Shown: positions 6,773 through 15,737, numbered from the stretch's first letter. The stretch: DNA of 64,000 nucleotides from Herbidospora daliensis (GCF_001570585.1 NZ_BBXF01000008.1:124001-188000); one strand, 5' to 3'. The notes: a model not told the origin generated them from the letters alone. Made by a program: numbers and translations.

Positions 6773-9084
6773 GGCCGGTCCTCCTTCTCCACCTGGGCGG
6801 CGGCCGTCTTGAAGATCGGCTGCTTGGACACCGGATCCCAGTCGGTGATGGTCAGCTCGTTGGCCGCCCGGTCGTGGTCGCCGCCCTCGCGGTCCCAGTA
6901 GCCGTAATGGAACGGCAGGAAGACCACGCCCGGCCGGATCCCGGTGACGCGCACGGGCGCGACGACCACGCCGCGCGGCGTCGTGACGCGCGCGAGGTCG
7001 CCTTCGGCCAGGCCGAGCCGGCGGGCGTCGGCGGCCGACAACTCCGCCCAGACCTCCGGGTCGGCGTCCTGGAGTTCCGGGGTCCGGCCCGTCTTGGTGC
7101 GGGTGTGGAACTGGTAGAGCGAGCGGCCGGTGGTCAGCCAGAACGGGAAGTCGCCGCCGGGCGACTCGTGCGGGGCGACGTACCCGGCCGCGCGGATGAT
7201 CGCCCGGCCGCCGGGGTTCATGGCGCGGTAGTCGGTCTCCTCGAACGGCGCGCCGGTGACCAGGTCGCGGCCGTAGCTCTCGCAGTAGTCGGGCGCGGCG
7301 AGGAACTCGCCGCCGGCGTAGAGGCGCTCGGTCCCGTCGGGCTTCTCGTCGGTGCAGGGCCACTGCACGCCGCCCTCGCGGAGTCTCCGGTACGTCAGCC
7401 CGCTGTAGTCGCACGGCCGCCCCCGGGAGCACTCCTTCCACGCCTCGAACGCGGCCTCGGGGTCGTGCCACTTCACCAGGGGCGCGCCGTCGCGGTCGGT
7501 CAGGCCGAGCCGGGCCGCGAAGTCGACCAGGATGTCGAGGTCGGACCGGGCCTCGCCGGGAGGGTCGACGGCCTGCTCCGACAGGTGCACGGTCCGGTCG
7601 GCGTTGGTGAACGCGCCGGTCTTCTCGCCCCATGCGGCGGCCGGGAGCACCACGTCGGCCAGGTCGGTCGTCTCCGTCGGGAAGATGTCCTGGACGACCA
7701 GGAACAGCTCCTCCCGGGCCAGGATCTCCCTGATCCGGGCCAGTTCCGGCAGGGAGACGGCGGGGTTGGTGCCGATGACGTACAGGAACCTGATCGAGCC
7801 CTCTTCCGCGTAGCGGAAGATCTGCATGGCGTGGGTCGGCGGCGAGTAGCTCGGGATGTCGAGCGGGTCGATGTTCCAGATCCGCGCCAGGTCGGCGACG
7901 TGCGCGGGGTTCGACCAGTTGCGGAAGCCGGGCAGGTCGCCGTCGGCGCCGCACTCGCGGTTGTTCTGCGCGGTCGGCTGGCCGTTCATCTGCAGCACCC
8001 CGCACCCGGGCCGGCCGAGCATGCCGCGCACCAGGTGGACGTTGTTGACCTGCACCGCCGCCGCGGTGGCCTGATTGGCCTGGTAGAAGCCCTGCAACAC
8101 GGTCGACAGCAGCCGCTCGGCGGTGCCGACGAGCACGGCGGCCAGGCGCAGGTCCTCCTCCGGCACCTCGCAGATCAGCGCGGCCTTCTCCAGCGGGTAG
8201 TCGGCGACCGTACGCCGCAGCTCGTCGAAGCCGACGGTGTGGGCCTCGACGTAGGCCCGGTCGATCCACCCGTTCTCGATGATCTCGTGCAGCAGGCCGT
8301 TCATCAGCGGCACGTTGGTGCCCGGCCGGTTGGCCAGATGCACGGTCGCGGCCTCGGCGACCGGCGTCGTGCGCGGATCGACGCAGATCAGGGCGGGCGG
8401 GTGCGGCCCGGCCAGCCGGTCGAGGATCCGGCTCCAGGTGACCGTCTGGGTGGCGGCCATGTTGTGGCCGTAGAGGCAGATGACGTCGGCGTGGTCGATG
8501 TCGGCGTAGCTGCCCGGCTGCCCGTCGCAGCCGAACGACTCCTTCAGCGCCGCTGCGGCGGTCGCCGTGCACAGGCGGGTGTTGCCGTCGACGTGGGCGG
8601 TGCCCAGCCCGCCGTGGGCGATCAGGCCGAGGGTGTAGTACTCCTCCAGGAACAGCTGCCCGGTCGTGTAGAAGCCCAGCGCGCTCGGCCCCTGCTCGTC
8701 GAGCAGTTCCCTGACCCTGCCGGTCACCCGGCCGAGCGCGGTGTCCCAGCTCGCCTCGACCAGACGGCCGTCCTCCCTGACCAGCGGCCGGGTGAGGCGG
8801 TCGGGGGAGTTGCCGGACTGCCAGCCGAACAGGTCCTTCGGGCCCAGGCGGCCGTGGTTGACCCGGTCGCCGGCCCGGCCGCGCACCCCGGCGATGCGGC
8901 CGTCCTTGACCGCGATCTCCAGGCCGTCGCCGTTGCTGTGCAGGATCGCCGCGCTCGGCACCCATCGGTCGACGTCGCCGGGCGCCAGCCCGTCGGCGAG
9001 TTGGCAGTCGACCCGCACCGGCCACGCCTCGCCCGGCCCGTAGGGGGTGCGGTCACCCCACGGGTCGGCGATCCGGCCGCTCAC
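6769..9084 (-). CDS. Molybdopterin-dependent oxidoreductase (nitrate reductase/formate dehydrogenase superfamily)
   Basis: A 771-residue cytosolic protein starting at GTG, overlapping the Ppx stop by 4 bases. Molybdopterin-binding signatures are clear: 'ALGFYTTGQLFLEEYY', 'ADVICLYGHNMAATQTVTWSR', 'LYVIGTNPAVSLPEL', 'DLADVVLPAAAWGEKTGAFTN', and the C-terminal dinucleotide-binding barrel 'LTTGRSLYQFHTRTKTGRT'. Oddity: the N-terminal CxxCxxxC [4Fe-4S] motif usual for this superfamily is absent. The region reads 'VRVDCQLADGLAPGD' ... 'HGRLGPKDLFGW', with a single Cys and Pro-Lys where a Cys-x-Lys normally sits. No Tat signal is seen. It probably receives or donates electrons directly or through a partner; substrate unknown. 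It lies in an operon with Ppx and the 151-residue protein. Confidence 0.85.
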   Translation of the reverse strand: MSGRIADPWGDRTPYGPGEAWPVRVDCQLADGLAPGDVDRWVPSAAILHSNGDGLEIAVKDGRIAGVRGRAGDRVNHGRLGPKDLFGWQSGNSPDRLTRPLVREDGRLVEASWDTALGRVTGRVRELLDEQGPSALGFYTTGQLFLEEYYTLGLIAHGGLGTAHVDGNTRLCTATAAAALKESFGCDGQPGSYADIDHADVICLYGHNMAATQTVTWSRILDRLAGPHPPALICVDPRTTPVAEAATVHLANRPGTNVPLMNGLLHEIIENGWIDRAYVEAHTVGFDELRRTVADYPLEKAALICEVPEEDLRLAAVLVGTAERLLSTVLQGFYQANQATAAAVQVNNVHLVRGMLGRPGCGVLQMNGQPTAQNNRECGADGDLPGFRNWSNPAHVADLARIWNIDPLDIPSYSPPTHAMQIFRYAEEGSIRFLYVIGTNPAVSLPELARIREILAREELFLVVQDIFPTETTDLADVVLPAAAWGEKTGAFTNADRTVHLSEQAVDPPGEARSDLDILVDFAARLGLTDRDGAPLVKWHDPEAAFEAWKECSRGRPCDYSGLTYRRLREGGVQWPCTDEKPDGTERLYAGGEFLAAPDYCESYGRDLVTGAPFEETDYRAMNPGGRAIIRAAGYVAPHESPGGDFPFWLTTGRSLYQFHTRTKTGRTPELQDADPEVWAELSAADARRLGLAEGDLARVTTPRGVVVAPVRVTGIRPGVVFLPFHYGYWDREGGDHDRAANELTITDWDPVSKQPIFKTAAAQVEKEDRP

Positions 9085-10034
9085 CACTTCTTCTGCCGCA
9101 GCGGCGCGATCTCGTCGCCCGCCTCGGCGGTCTCGGGGCTCAGCATCATCTGCCGCCGCCGGGTCAGGATGCCCTCGCGGACCGCCCACGGGCACATCTC
9201 CACCTCGTCGAGGCCCAGGTCGGTCATGACCGCCTCGGCCACGATCGCCCCCGCCAGCACCTCGTCGGCGCGGTCGGGCGCGACGCCCTTCAGCTTGGCC
9301 CGTTTGCGGTTGCTCATCGCGGCCAGCTTCGGCAGCCGCTTGCGCAGCCGCTTCAGCTTCAGCACGCCGTGGCCGCCGGTCAGCTTCGCCAGCTCGTGAA
9401 AGGTCTTGGACGTCGCCACGGCCCGCACCGGCCCATCGGCCCGTACCTTGCCGACCGACCCCGCCAGCTGGTTGTGGACGACGTCGCTCGCGCGCCGCAC
9501 CTGGTCGGCGCTGGGCGGATCGCCGGGCAGATACTCGGCGGTCACCCGCCCGGCCCCGATCGGCAACGAGATCTCGGCGGCCGGTTCCGCGCCGTCTCCG
9601 ACGGCGACCTCCAGCGATCCCCCGCCGATGTCGAGCACCGCCAGGCGGCCCGCCTGCCAGCCGTACCACTCGCGCGCGGCCAGGAAGGTCAGCCGCGCCT
9701 CGGCCTCCGACGGGAGGAACCCCATCCGGACGCCGGTCTTCTTGGCGACCTTCGAGACGACGGCGTCCCGGTTGGGCGCGTCCCTGACGGCCTCGGTCGC
9801 GAACGCGATCAGCTCCTCGACGTCGTGCTCGCGCGCCTCCCGGACGGCTTCGTCGACGGCCCGCACCAGTTCCTTGACCGCGCCGGGCCCGATCGCGCCG
9901 TCGTCGCCCGTGCCCTCGGCGAGCGGCGCGTCGTGCTTCTCGGACGCCACGGCGTGGAACGGCCCCTCGCGGGTGATGTCGGAGACCGTGAGATGGGTGG
10001 TGTTCGACCCGATGTCCATTACTCCGATGCGCAT
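9081..10034 (-). CDS. Ppx/GppA phosphatase family protein
   Basis: A 317-residue ASKHA-fold protein. The first phosphate-binding motif 'MRIGVMDIGSNTTHLTV' and second motif 'RLAVLDIGGGSLEVAVG' are intact, as is the catalytic region around 'LPSEAEARLTFLAAREW'. The family hydrolyses exopolyphosphate or pppGpp. The length corresponds to the short two-domain form common in actinobacteria, which have two such paralogues. It is the first gene of an operon with the molybdoenzyme, coupled by a GTGA overlap. Confidence 0.9.
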   Translation of the reverse strand: MRIGVMDIGSNTTHLTVSDITREGPFHAVASEKHDAPLAEGTGDDGAIGPGAVKELVRAVDEAVREAREHDVEELIAFATEAVRDAPNRDAVVSKVAKKTGVRMGFLPSEAEARLTFLAAREWYGWQAGRLAVLDIGGGSLEVAVGDGAEPAAEISLPIGAGRVTAEYLPGDPPSADQVRRASDVVHNQLAGSVGKVRADGPVRAVATSKTFHELAKLTGGHGVLKLKRLRKRLPKLAAMSNRKRAKLKGVAPDRADEVLAGAIVAEAVMTDLGLDEVEMCPWAVREGILTRRRQMMLSPETAEAGDEIAPLRQKKW

Positions 10035-10144
10035 TCACCCGCCTTACCCGTTATGTCTGGGTTGAAGGTCGAGAGAGTCCCCCGGCTTGCCCATGTTCAC
10101 GAGACCGGCCGCGCCTTCGGGCGGCGGCCGGTCTCGGCTCACGA

Positions 10145-10645
10145 TCAGGCTTCGGCGTTGAGGCGGACCTGCTCGATCTGCGCCTCGGTGACGTTGAGGG
10201 CGCCGAACTGCTTGACCGCCTGGTAGTAGGTCCAGGCCACGCCGTTGCAGGTGTTGCGCGGGATGGTCGAGTAGCCGGCGCAGACCTGCTTCATGTCGTA
10301 GTAGAACGCGTCGTCGATGCGCGGCTTGTTCGCCGAGAACTGGCCGACGGCCTTGTAGTTGCGGTAGCCGAAGTCGTGCCGCCGGCACGGCATCCGGAAG
10401 TCGAAGCCGAGCGGCTGGTCGGGGCTGGTCGAGCACAGGTCGGTCGACCAGTCGAACCCGTAGTCGGCCCAGGCGCCCTGGTTCTGCCAGGCGCCCCGCC
10501 AGCTGTCGGCGCTCGACGCGGTGGGCTGGCTGAAGGTGGAAAGTGCGGAAAGTTTTTGCTGCAGGGTCACCGCGTATGCGGGAAGAGTTAATCCGACTAA
10601 TGTGGCGAGGGTGGGGGCGACGATTGCGACGGCTCGCTTGACCAT
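10145..10645 (-). CDS. Secreted prokaryotic phospholipase A2
   Basis: A 166-residue exported protein. The first 25 or so residues ('MVKRAVAIVAPTLATLVGLTL', ending 'PAYA') are a signal peptide. The catalytic His-Asp dyad lies in 'CRRHDFGYRNY', and Cys residues at 'DLCST', 'PCRRH', 'QVCAG' and 'NTCNG' fit the two disulphides of actinobacterial PLA2. The start at 10645 is preferred over an upstream extension because it places the signal sequence at the N-terminus. Expected role: hydrolysis of the sn-2 acyl bond of phospholipids outside the cell. Confidence 0.88.
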   Translation of the reverse strand: MVKRAVAIVAPTLATLVGLTLPAYAVTLQQKLSALSTFSQPTASSADSWRGAWQNQGAWADYGFDWSTDLCSTSPDQPLGFDFRMPCRRHDFGYRNYKAVGQFSANKPRIDDAFYYDMKQVCAGYSTIPRNTCNGVAWTYYQAVKQFGALNVTEAQIEQVRLNAEA

Positions 10646-10809
10646 GAGGGCCCTGCCTTTTGGGTGAGGAGACCTGCCACGCCCCACGATGAGGGGAAAC
10701 CGTCGCCCACGCCGGAACAGATCTCCATCAAGACGAGCCGGAACATTGGCGGAACATCGCCATTTACAAACGCATATTCCCGCCGTCACCACACGTTGTC
10801 ATAGCCAGG

Positions 10810-10977
10810 TCACGAAGCGCCCGCGGGGAAAATCGGGAGGACGTTGACCTGAAGGAGATTCCCCGGAATGGAGATGACATCGTCGAAAAGCAGCCCGGGG
10901 CCGTCGGCGGCCCGCGCGGGAGCGGCGACCCCCACGGCGCCAAGTGCGAGCAGGGCCACGACGAACGCCTTCTTCAC
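10810..10977 (-). CDS. Short secreted peptide with a chaplin-like motif
   Basis: A 55-codon gene. A GGAGAG site lies 8 bases before a GTG start. The product opens 'VKKAFVVALLALGAVGVAA', a signal peptide ending at 'ARA', and leaves a mature part of about 32 residues with 'DVISIPGNLLQVNVLPIF'. The 'GNLLQV' core resembles the 'SGN-x-x-QVPV' core of short chaplins, hydrophobic amyloid-forming coat proteins of aerial hyphae, but it lacks the two Cys of canonical chaplins. Function inferred only by that resemblance. Confidence 0.6.
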   Translation of the reverse strand: MKKAFVVALLALGAVGVAAPARAADGPGLLFDDVISIPGNLLQVNVLPIFPAGAS

Positions 10978-11047
10978 TTCAGTCACTCTCCGCTGGTAGA
11001 TGGGGGCCTGACGGCTACGGAGAGTATCGGGGGTCAGTGAAAGCGGG

Positions 11048-11662
11048 TCAACTCGATGGTCCGTGCACGATCTGCGCCACGCAGTCGCGGAACAGGTCGT
11101 CGACGGTCCGGCCGGGCTCGAAGTACTCCGTCACGCCGGCGATCACCGTGGGATACGCCGCCGCGTAGGCGTCCATGTCGAAGCCCTCCAGCGCCTCCGC
11201 GCCGGGCGGCCCGGTCTGCTCCTCCAGGACGTAACCGACGGTGAACCGCAACACCGTCACCACGACCAGCCGGGCCCGCCGCAACGGGACGCCCCGCGCC
11301 ACGAGCGTGCTCATCGCCAGTTCCGAGATGCCCGCCATCGTGAGCGACAACTGGGAGGCCGAGATCACCCGCGCGCCGTCGGGATGGGCCAGCAGCGCCC
11401 GCCGCAGCCGCCCGGCCAGCCGGATCAGCCAGTCGGGCCAGGGCTCCGCCGGATCGGGCGACACGAACTCGGGGAACTGCTGCTCCAGGATCGCCTCGGC
11501 GATCGCGGTGACCAGCGCCGCCTTGTTCGGGATGTGCCAGTAGAGGGTCGGCGACTGCACGCCGAGCCGGGCGGCCAGCTTGCGCGTGGTCACCCCGTCG
11601 AGCCCTTCGGCGTCGAGCAGCGCGACGGCCTCGGTGATGATCCGCTGCCTGTCCAGAGCCAA
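11048..11662 (-). CDS. TetR-family repressor of the tetracycline-repressor class
   Basis: A 204-residue regulator. Its N-terminal domain ('LDAEGLDGVTTRKLAARLGV', then 'SPTLYWHIPNKAALV') is close to that of TetR itself, including the recognition helix 'PTLYWH'. A C-terminal ligand-binding domain follows. The divergent promoter region contains two tetO-like sites (11686-11720). It therefore most likely represses itself and the divergent gene pair at 11738-12867. The ligand may be quinone-like or drug-like given the target oxidoreductase; that is inference. Confidence 0.88.
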   Translation of the reverse strand: MALDRQRIITEAVALLDAEGLDGVTTRKLAARLGVQSPTLYWHIPNKAALVTAIAEAILEQQFPEFVSPDPAEPWPDWLIRLAGRLRRALLAHPDGARVISASQLSLTMAGISELAMSTLVARGVPLRRARLVVVTVLRFTVGYVLEEQTGPPGAEALEGFDMDAYAAAYPTVIAGVTEYFEPGRTVDDLFRDCVAQIVHGPSS

Positions 11663-11685
11663 TTTCCGCTACCTCCTTGCGCACC

Positions 11686-11720
11686 CTATCGCTGATAGAG
11701 TTCTCTATCGGTGATAGAGA
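11686..11720. promoter_or_regulatory. Tandem tetO-like operators
   Basis: Two palindromes sit between the divergent genes: CTATCGCTGATAG (11686-11698) and TCTCTATCGGTGATAGAGA (11702-11720). The second differs from the classical tetO2 sequence at two positions. The adjacent repressor has the TetR recognition helix, so operator assignment is well supported. Confidence 0.85.
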
Positions 11721-11737
11721 ACCCAGAGGAGGCACCG

Positions 11738-11923
11738 ATGAGCCACCGGCTCCGAGACCTGCTGCACCGGGCGACCCACCGCATCCCGGGCATCCCCGCA
11801 CACGCCGAGAATCCGCCGCCAGGCCACCAGGGCCGGCCGCGCCACGACCACACCCGGCCGCCGCGCGTGCTGGTGGCCTGGCAGACCCGCGTCGCCCGGG
11901 TGTTCGGCCAGGACCGGCCGTGA
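11738..11923 (+). CDS. Short basic leader-like protein coupled to the oxidoreductase
   Basis: A 61-codon reading frame starts at ATG 11738 behind a strong AGAGGAGG site: 'MSHRLRDLLHRATHRIPGIP' then a Pro/His/Arg-rich stretch. Its stop overlaps the GTG of the oxidoreductase (GTGA). It follows the tetO operators directly and so is the first gene of the TetR-controlled transcript. No family recognised; it may be a small protein or simply serve translational coupling. Confidence 0.55.
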   Translation: MSHRLRDLLHRATHRIPGIPAHAENPPPGHQGRPRHDHTRPPRVLVAWQTRVARVFGQDRP

Positions 11924-12867
11924 AAGCCGCGGTCCTGTACGAGCCGGGCGGCGTCCCCCGCTACGAGGACTTCCCCGACCCGGTGCCCGCCGACGGCGAG
12001 GTCGTCATCGACGTGAAGGCGGTCGCCGTGGAGAACGTCGACAAGGCGATCGCCGCCGGCACCCACTACGTGAGCGCCGAGTACCCGCTGATCCCCGCCT
12101 TCGACGGCATCGGCGCCCTGCCCGACGGCACGCTGGTCGGGTTCGGCAACATCCGCCCGCCCTATGGGGCGCTGGCCGAGAAGTCCGTCGTCCCCCTCGG
12201 CTCCTACGTGCCGATCCCCGACGGCGTCGAACCGGCCGTGGCGGCGGTGCTGGCCTCGGCGATCACCGCGATGTCGATGAAGACGGCCGCCGGGTTCACG
12301 CCGGGCGAGACGGTGCTGGTGCAGGGCGCCACCGGCGTCGCCGGACGGCTCGCCGTCAAGGTCGCCCGCCTGCTGGGCGCCGGGCGCATCGTCGCCACCG
12401 GGCGTGACGACGTCCAGTTGCGGGAGATCCGGGCCCTCGGGGCCGACGAGGTGATCAACACCGCCGTCTCCGACGACGACCTGGCGCGGGCCTACCTCGA
12501 CGCGAAGGGCGACGGCTACGACGTCGTGCTGGACTACCTGTGGGGGAGGCCCAGCGAGATCCTGCTGCGGGCGCTGACGCCGACGTCGTTCGCGTTCGGC
12601 ACGCCGACCCGGGTGGTCCAGATCGGGGAGTCGGCCGGTCCCGCGCTCACGGTCGCGGCGTCGAGCCTGCGCACCTCCGGGGTGGAGATCTGCGGCGCGG
12701 CCAAGGGTCTCGACCCGCGGACCATGGACGAGGCCTACCGGCAGATCGTGACGTGGACGCGGTCGGGCGAGCTGACCTTCGACGTCGAGAGGGTGCCGCT
12801 GAGCGACATCGAGAGCGCGTGGCGGCGTACCGACCTCAAAGGGCGGCGCCTCGTCGTGACGCCGTGA
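11920..12867 (+). CDS. Zinc-independent MDR quinone oxidoreductase-like protein
   Basis: A 315-residue medium-chain reductase: 'MKAAVLYEPGGVPRYEDFPD' at the start, 'TVLVQGATGVAGRLAVKVARL' as the nucleotide-binding motif, and no zinc ligands. This is the quinone oxidoreductase/zeta-crystallin class, NADPH-dependent reduction of quinones or enones in the cytosol. The start is a GTG overlapping the 61-residue gene. It is controlled by the divergent TetR protein through the tetO pair. Its 3' end overlaps the convergent ketopantoate-reductase-like gene by 32 bases. Confidence 0.85.
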   Translation: MKAAVLYEPGGVPRYEDFPDPVPADGEVVIDVKAVAVENVDKAIAAGTHYVSAEYPLIPAFDGIGALPDGTLVGFGNIRPPYGALAEKSVVPLGSYVPIPDGVEPAVAAVLASAITAMSMKTAAGFTPGETVLVQGATGVAGRLAVKVARLLGAGRIVATGRDDVQLREIRALGADEVINTAVSDDDLARAYLDAKGDGYDVVLDYLWGRPSEILLRALTPTSFAFGTPTRVVQIGESAGPALTVAASSLRTSGVEICGAAKGLDPRTMDEAYRQIVTWTRSGELTFDVERVPLSDIESAWRRTDLKGRRLVVTP

Positions 12868-13711
12868 CCTGTTCGGCCATCCGCTGCAGCTCGGCGGTCG
12901 CCGCGGGGGTGGCGTACACGAAACCGTTGGTGGCCGTCGGGCTGCGCAGGAAGCGTCGCAGGACGGCGATCAGCACCCCCTCGGGCAGCGTGCGCACGGC
13001 GGCGACCGCGCGGGGGACCGGCGGCGTCGGCAGGGCGGCCAGGTTCCGCCGCATGTGCCGGATCATGGCGCGGACCGCGCCGGGATCGCCGGCCAGCGAC
13101 TCCGGGCCGCCCGCCGCGTTCGACGCCTGACCGAGGGGCACCTCGACGGCGGCGTGGGTCTTGAGGTAAGCGTCCACACGCGGTTCGGTTCTGGCGGGGA
13201 GACCGGCGGCGCGGAACATCTCGACGACGCGCTCCACGCGCGGGGTGGTCCGCCCGTCGGGCTCGCCGACGGCCATCGCGATGCGGCGGGTGACGAGGTT
13301 GGTGGGCCGGTAGCGGAGGACGTCGCCGTCGAGCGTGCCGCCGGACGCGGGGAAACCGAGCAGCACCCGCTCGGGCCCGATCGCCGCGCCGAGCGGCTCG
13401 GGGCCGGCCGCCCAGTTGAGCAGGAACAGCACGTCTCCTTCGACGTGGACGAGTGTCCGCAGGACCTCGTCGACCTGGTGCGTGCGCACGATGACGAGGA
13501 TCAGGTCGTATGCGCCGGCGGGTTTCTCGACGACCGGCACCGGTATCCGCCTGATGTCGGGGCTGGTCCCCTCGGCGAGGCGCACGCCGTGTTCGCGCAG
13601 GTCAGTCAGGCGCTTGCCCCGGGCGAGGAGCGAGACGTCGTGCCCGGCCTCGTGGAGGCGGGCGGCATAGAAGGTGCCGAGTGCCCCGGCGCCGTAGACG
13701 AGCAGCTTCAT
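12836..13711 (-). CDS. Ketopantoate reductase family (PanE/ApbA) protein
   Basis: A 291-residue protein beginning 'MKLLVYGAGALGTFYAARLH', the GxGxxG dinucleotide-binding site of 2-dehydropantoate 2-reductases. A C-terminal helical domain follows. It is divergent from a TetR regulator whose probable operator (13721-13740) lies just upstream of this start. The TetR pairing and isolated position make a specialised reductase more likely than the pantothenate-pathway enzyme. Confidence 0.8.
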   Translation of the reverse strand: MKLLVYGAGALGTFYAARLHEAGHDVSLLARGKRLTDLREHGVRLAEGTSPDIRRIPVPVVEKPAGAYDLILVIVRTHQVDEVLRTLVHVEGDVLFLLNWAAGPEPLGAAIGPERVLLGFPASGGTLDGDVLRYRPTNLVTRRIAMAVGEPDGRTTPRVERVVEMFRAAGLPARTEPRVDAYLKTHAAVEVPLGQASNAAGGPESLAGDPGAVRAMIRHMRRNLAALPTPPVPRAVAAVRTLPEGVLIAVLRRFLRSPTATNGFVYATPAATAELQRMAEQVTASRRGAAL

Positions 13712-13720
13712 GATCGCCTC

Positions 13721-13740
13721 ATTCAAACGTTCGTTTAAAT
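13721..13740. promoter_or_regulatory. Palindromic TetR operator candidate
   Basis: ATTCAAACGTTCGTTTAAAT is a 20-bp inverted repeat with AAACG/CGTTT arms and a single mismatched pair. It sits in the 52-bp gap between the divergent reductase and TetR genes. A further CGTTCG lies at 13744-13749. Confidence 0.6.
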
Positions 13741-13763
13741 CAGTCGTTCGTATACTGCCACAC

Positions 13764-14351
13764 GTGACGAACCCCGACACCCGCACGCAGATCCTCGACG
13801 CGGCCGCTCATCTCTTCGCCGAACGCGGCTATCGAGGCACCTCGGTGCGCGCGGTCACCGACCGGGCCGGGGCGAACCTGGCGGCCGTCGGCTATCACTT
13901 CGGCTCCAAGGCGGAGCTCCTGGCCGCGGTGGCCCGCCGCGTGGTCGAGCCCATCATCACCGCGCAGTGCGCCGCCCTCGACCGGCTGCTCGCCGAAAAT
14001 CCGGAGCCGCCGGTCGCCGACCTGGTGGCGGCGTGGGTGGGGCCGATGTTCGACGAGATGTCGGCGGCCGAGGGGACGTCCAAGCTGATCATGATGATCC
14101 TCGGCGACCCGGCCGAGGAGGTGCGCAGCTGGACCGGCCCGGCCCAGAGCACGGTGTACGACCGCTACCTGGCGGCCTTCAGGCACGCGCTGCCGGCCCT
14201 CTCCCCGGAGGAACTCTGGTTCCGCATGCGGGGACTCCTCGCCGTGACGGCCGTCGACCGGGCCGAGGGCGCGTGCCGAGTGGGCGGCGAGGAGTCCCGC
14301 GCTTACGCGATCACGTTCCTGGCGGCGGCGATGAGCGCGCCGCCGACCTGA
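13764..14351 (+). CDS. TetR-family regulator
   Basis: A 195-residue regulator starting at GTG 13764. The HTH is 'AAAHLFAERGYRGTSVRAVT' then 'GANLAAVGYHFGSKAELLAAV'. The C-terminal domain resembles the CecR/YbiH type ('GTSKLIMMILGDP'). It probably represses the divergent ketopantoate-reductase-like gene through the palindrome upstream. Ligand unknown. Confidence 0.85.
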   Translation: MTNPDTRTQILDAAAHLFAERGYRGTSVRAVTDRAGANLAAVGYHFGSKAELLAAVARRVVEPIITAQCAALDRLLAENPEPPVADLVAAWVGPMFDEMSAAEGTSKLIMMILGDPAEEVRSWTGPAQSTVYDRYLAAFRHALPALSPEELWFRMRGLLAVTAVDRAEGACRVGGEESRAYAITFLAAAMSAPPT

Positions 14352-14354
14352 GCC

Positions 14355-15737
14355 CTACGACATGGGCTTGCACGGCGGCGTCTGGAAGACGACCCCGTCG
14401 AGGAAGTTGCCGAACGCGCCCCCGCCCGCCGACGAGACGGCCTGGAAGGAGAACCGGGTCGTGGTCTGCCCGGCCGGAACCGTGTAGGTGCCGGTGTACT
14501 GACGCCAGGCGGTGTTGCCGGTGGCGATGTCGGGCGAGCTCGCCCCGTTCGGGGTCTGCGCGACGGTCGCGCCCGGCGCCCCGATCAGCACGTGCATGAC
14601 GTCGGTGCCCGCACGGCCGCGGTGCCAGATCGACCAGCTCATGACGGTGCCGGGCACGGTCGGCACGTCCTGGTAGAGCGTCGAGGGCTGGGTGGCGTTG
14701 AGCTCCGCGAACTGCTGCCCGTCGGCCGAGGGCACCCCCTGGTAGCCGCTGCGCCAGATCTCCAGCATCCCGTCGGTGGCGGTGGTGCGCCATCCGGCGG
14801 CCGGGTTGGTGGCGGCGTCGGGGATGTCCCATCGCGCCGAGGCGACATAGGGCGACTCGAAGCTGCCGTTGGCCAGCCCGATCGGGTTGCTGACGCACGT
14901 GACGACCACGGTGACGGTCGCCGTGCTGGTCCCACACGCCGTGGTGATCGTGTACGTGAAGCTGTCGGTGCCGCTGAGCCCGGCCGGCGGCGTGTAGAGG
15001 ACACCGTTGCCCGAGACCGTCGCGGTGCCGTGGGCGGGCTGCCCCACGGCGGTGATCGTGGCGCCCGCGCCGGTGTCGTTGCCCAGCACCGGGATCGTGA
15101 CGGGGGTGTCCTGCGGGGTCGTGACGTTGTCGTCGACCGCGGTGGTCGGCGAGATGCTCTGACCGCTCACGATGCGGATCGGCGGCGCCGGGGTGTTGTT
15201 GCCCAGCTGACCCGGGAAGGCGATGACACTGCTGATGCCGCTCGGCCGGATGGTCATGCTCCGCCCGACGGTGCCCTGCTTGACGCGGAAGGTGATGACC
15301 TTCGCGGCGGGGTCGGACTTGGTGCCCGACGAGATCGTCAGCGTGTTGCCGCTGATGGACCCCGTGCCCGACTGGCCGACGACGTCGGCGTTGGCCAGCA
15401 GCGCGGAGATGTCCCACCTGGTGGTGTAGGTGCGCACCAGGAAAGGCCACTGGGCGGTGCGGTGGGCAAGCCGGACGCTGAACGTCGAACCGGGCGCGAT
15501 CTCCCCGCCCCACAACGACGGCGTGGTGGTCACGGACACGTCGCCCCGGCCCAGCTGCGCGCCGATGACGTTCTTCCAGTAGTAGTTCACCGGATAGGCG
15601 GCCTGGCCCGTCCGCACACAGGGGGTCGTGTTGTTCCGCGTGGCGGGTGCCGCCTGCGCGGTCCCGGTCGCCATGGCCGAAGCGGTGACCAGCGTGAGCA
15701 GTGCGGCGGCAAGGGCCGGCGTACGCCGATGTGACAT
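14355..15737 (-). CDS. Secreted protein with cadherin-like/Ig tandem domain and C-terminal lectin-like domain
   Basis: A 460-residue exported protein. The signal peptide is '[21 protein letters not shown]', ending near 'AQA'. Residues about 40-195 form a beta-rich domain. Residues about 205-285 ('[20 protein letters not shown]', '[17 protein letters not shown]') are a classic Ig-like_17/cadherin-like repeat found in large adhesins. Residues about 295-460 ('[17 protein letters not shown]', '[19 protein letters not shown]') look like a jelly-roll carbohydrate-binding module. It is probably a surface or matrix-binding protein. The ATG at 15737 has a GGAG site upstream. Confidence 0.75.
   Translation of the reverse strand: MSHRRTPALAAALLTLVTASAMATGTAQAAPATRNNTTPCVRTGQAAYPVNYYWKNVIGAQLGRGDVSVTTTPSLWGGEIAPGSTFSVRLAHRTAQWPFLVRTYTTRWDISALLANADVVGQSGTGSISGNTLTISSGTKSDPAAKVITFRVKQGTVGRSMTIRPSGISSVIAFPGQLGNNTPAPPIRIVSGQSISPTTAVDDNVTTPQDTPVTIPVLGNDTGAGATITAVGQPAHGTATVSGNGVLYTPPAGLSGTDSFTYTITTACGTSTATVTVVVTCVSNPIGLANGSFESPYVASARWDIPDAATNPAAGWRTTATDGMLEIWRSGYQGVPSADGQQFAELNATQPSTLYQDVPTVPGTVMSWSIWHRGRAGTDVMHVLIGAPGATVAQTPNGASSPDIATGNTAWRQYTGTYTVPAGQTTTRFSFQAVSSAGGGAFGNFLDGVVFQTPPCKPMS

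Noticed and set aside
6317-9025. 902-codon minus-strand frame over the molybdoenzyme gene
   Set aside because: Only its last 151 codons are a real gene; the rest is Arg/Pro-rich out-of-frame reading of the oxidoreductase.
6874-9399. 841-codon plus-strand frame
   Set aside because: Antisense shadow of the molybdoenzyme and Ppx genes, Val/Gly/Arg-rich with no domain.
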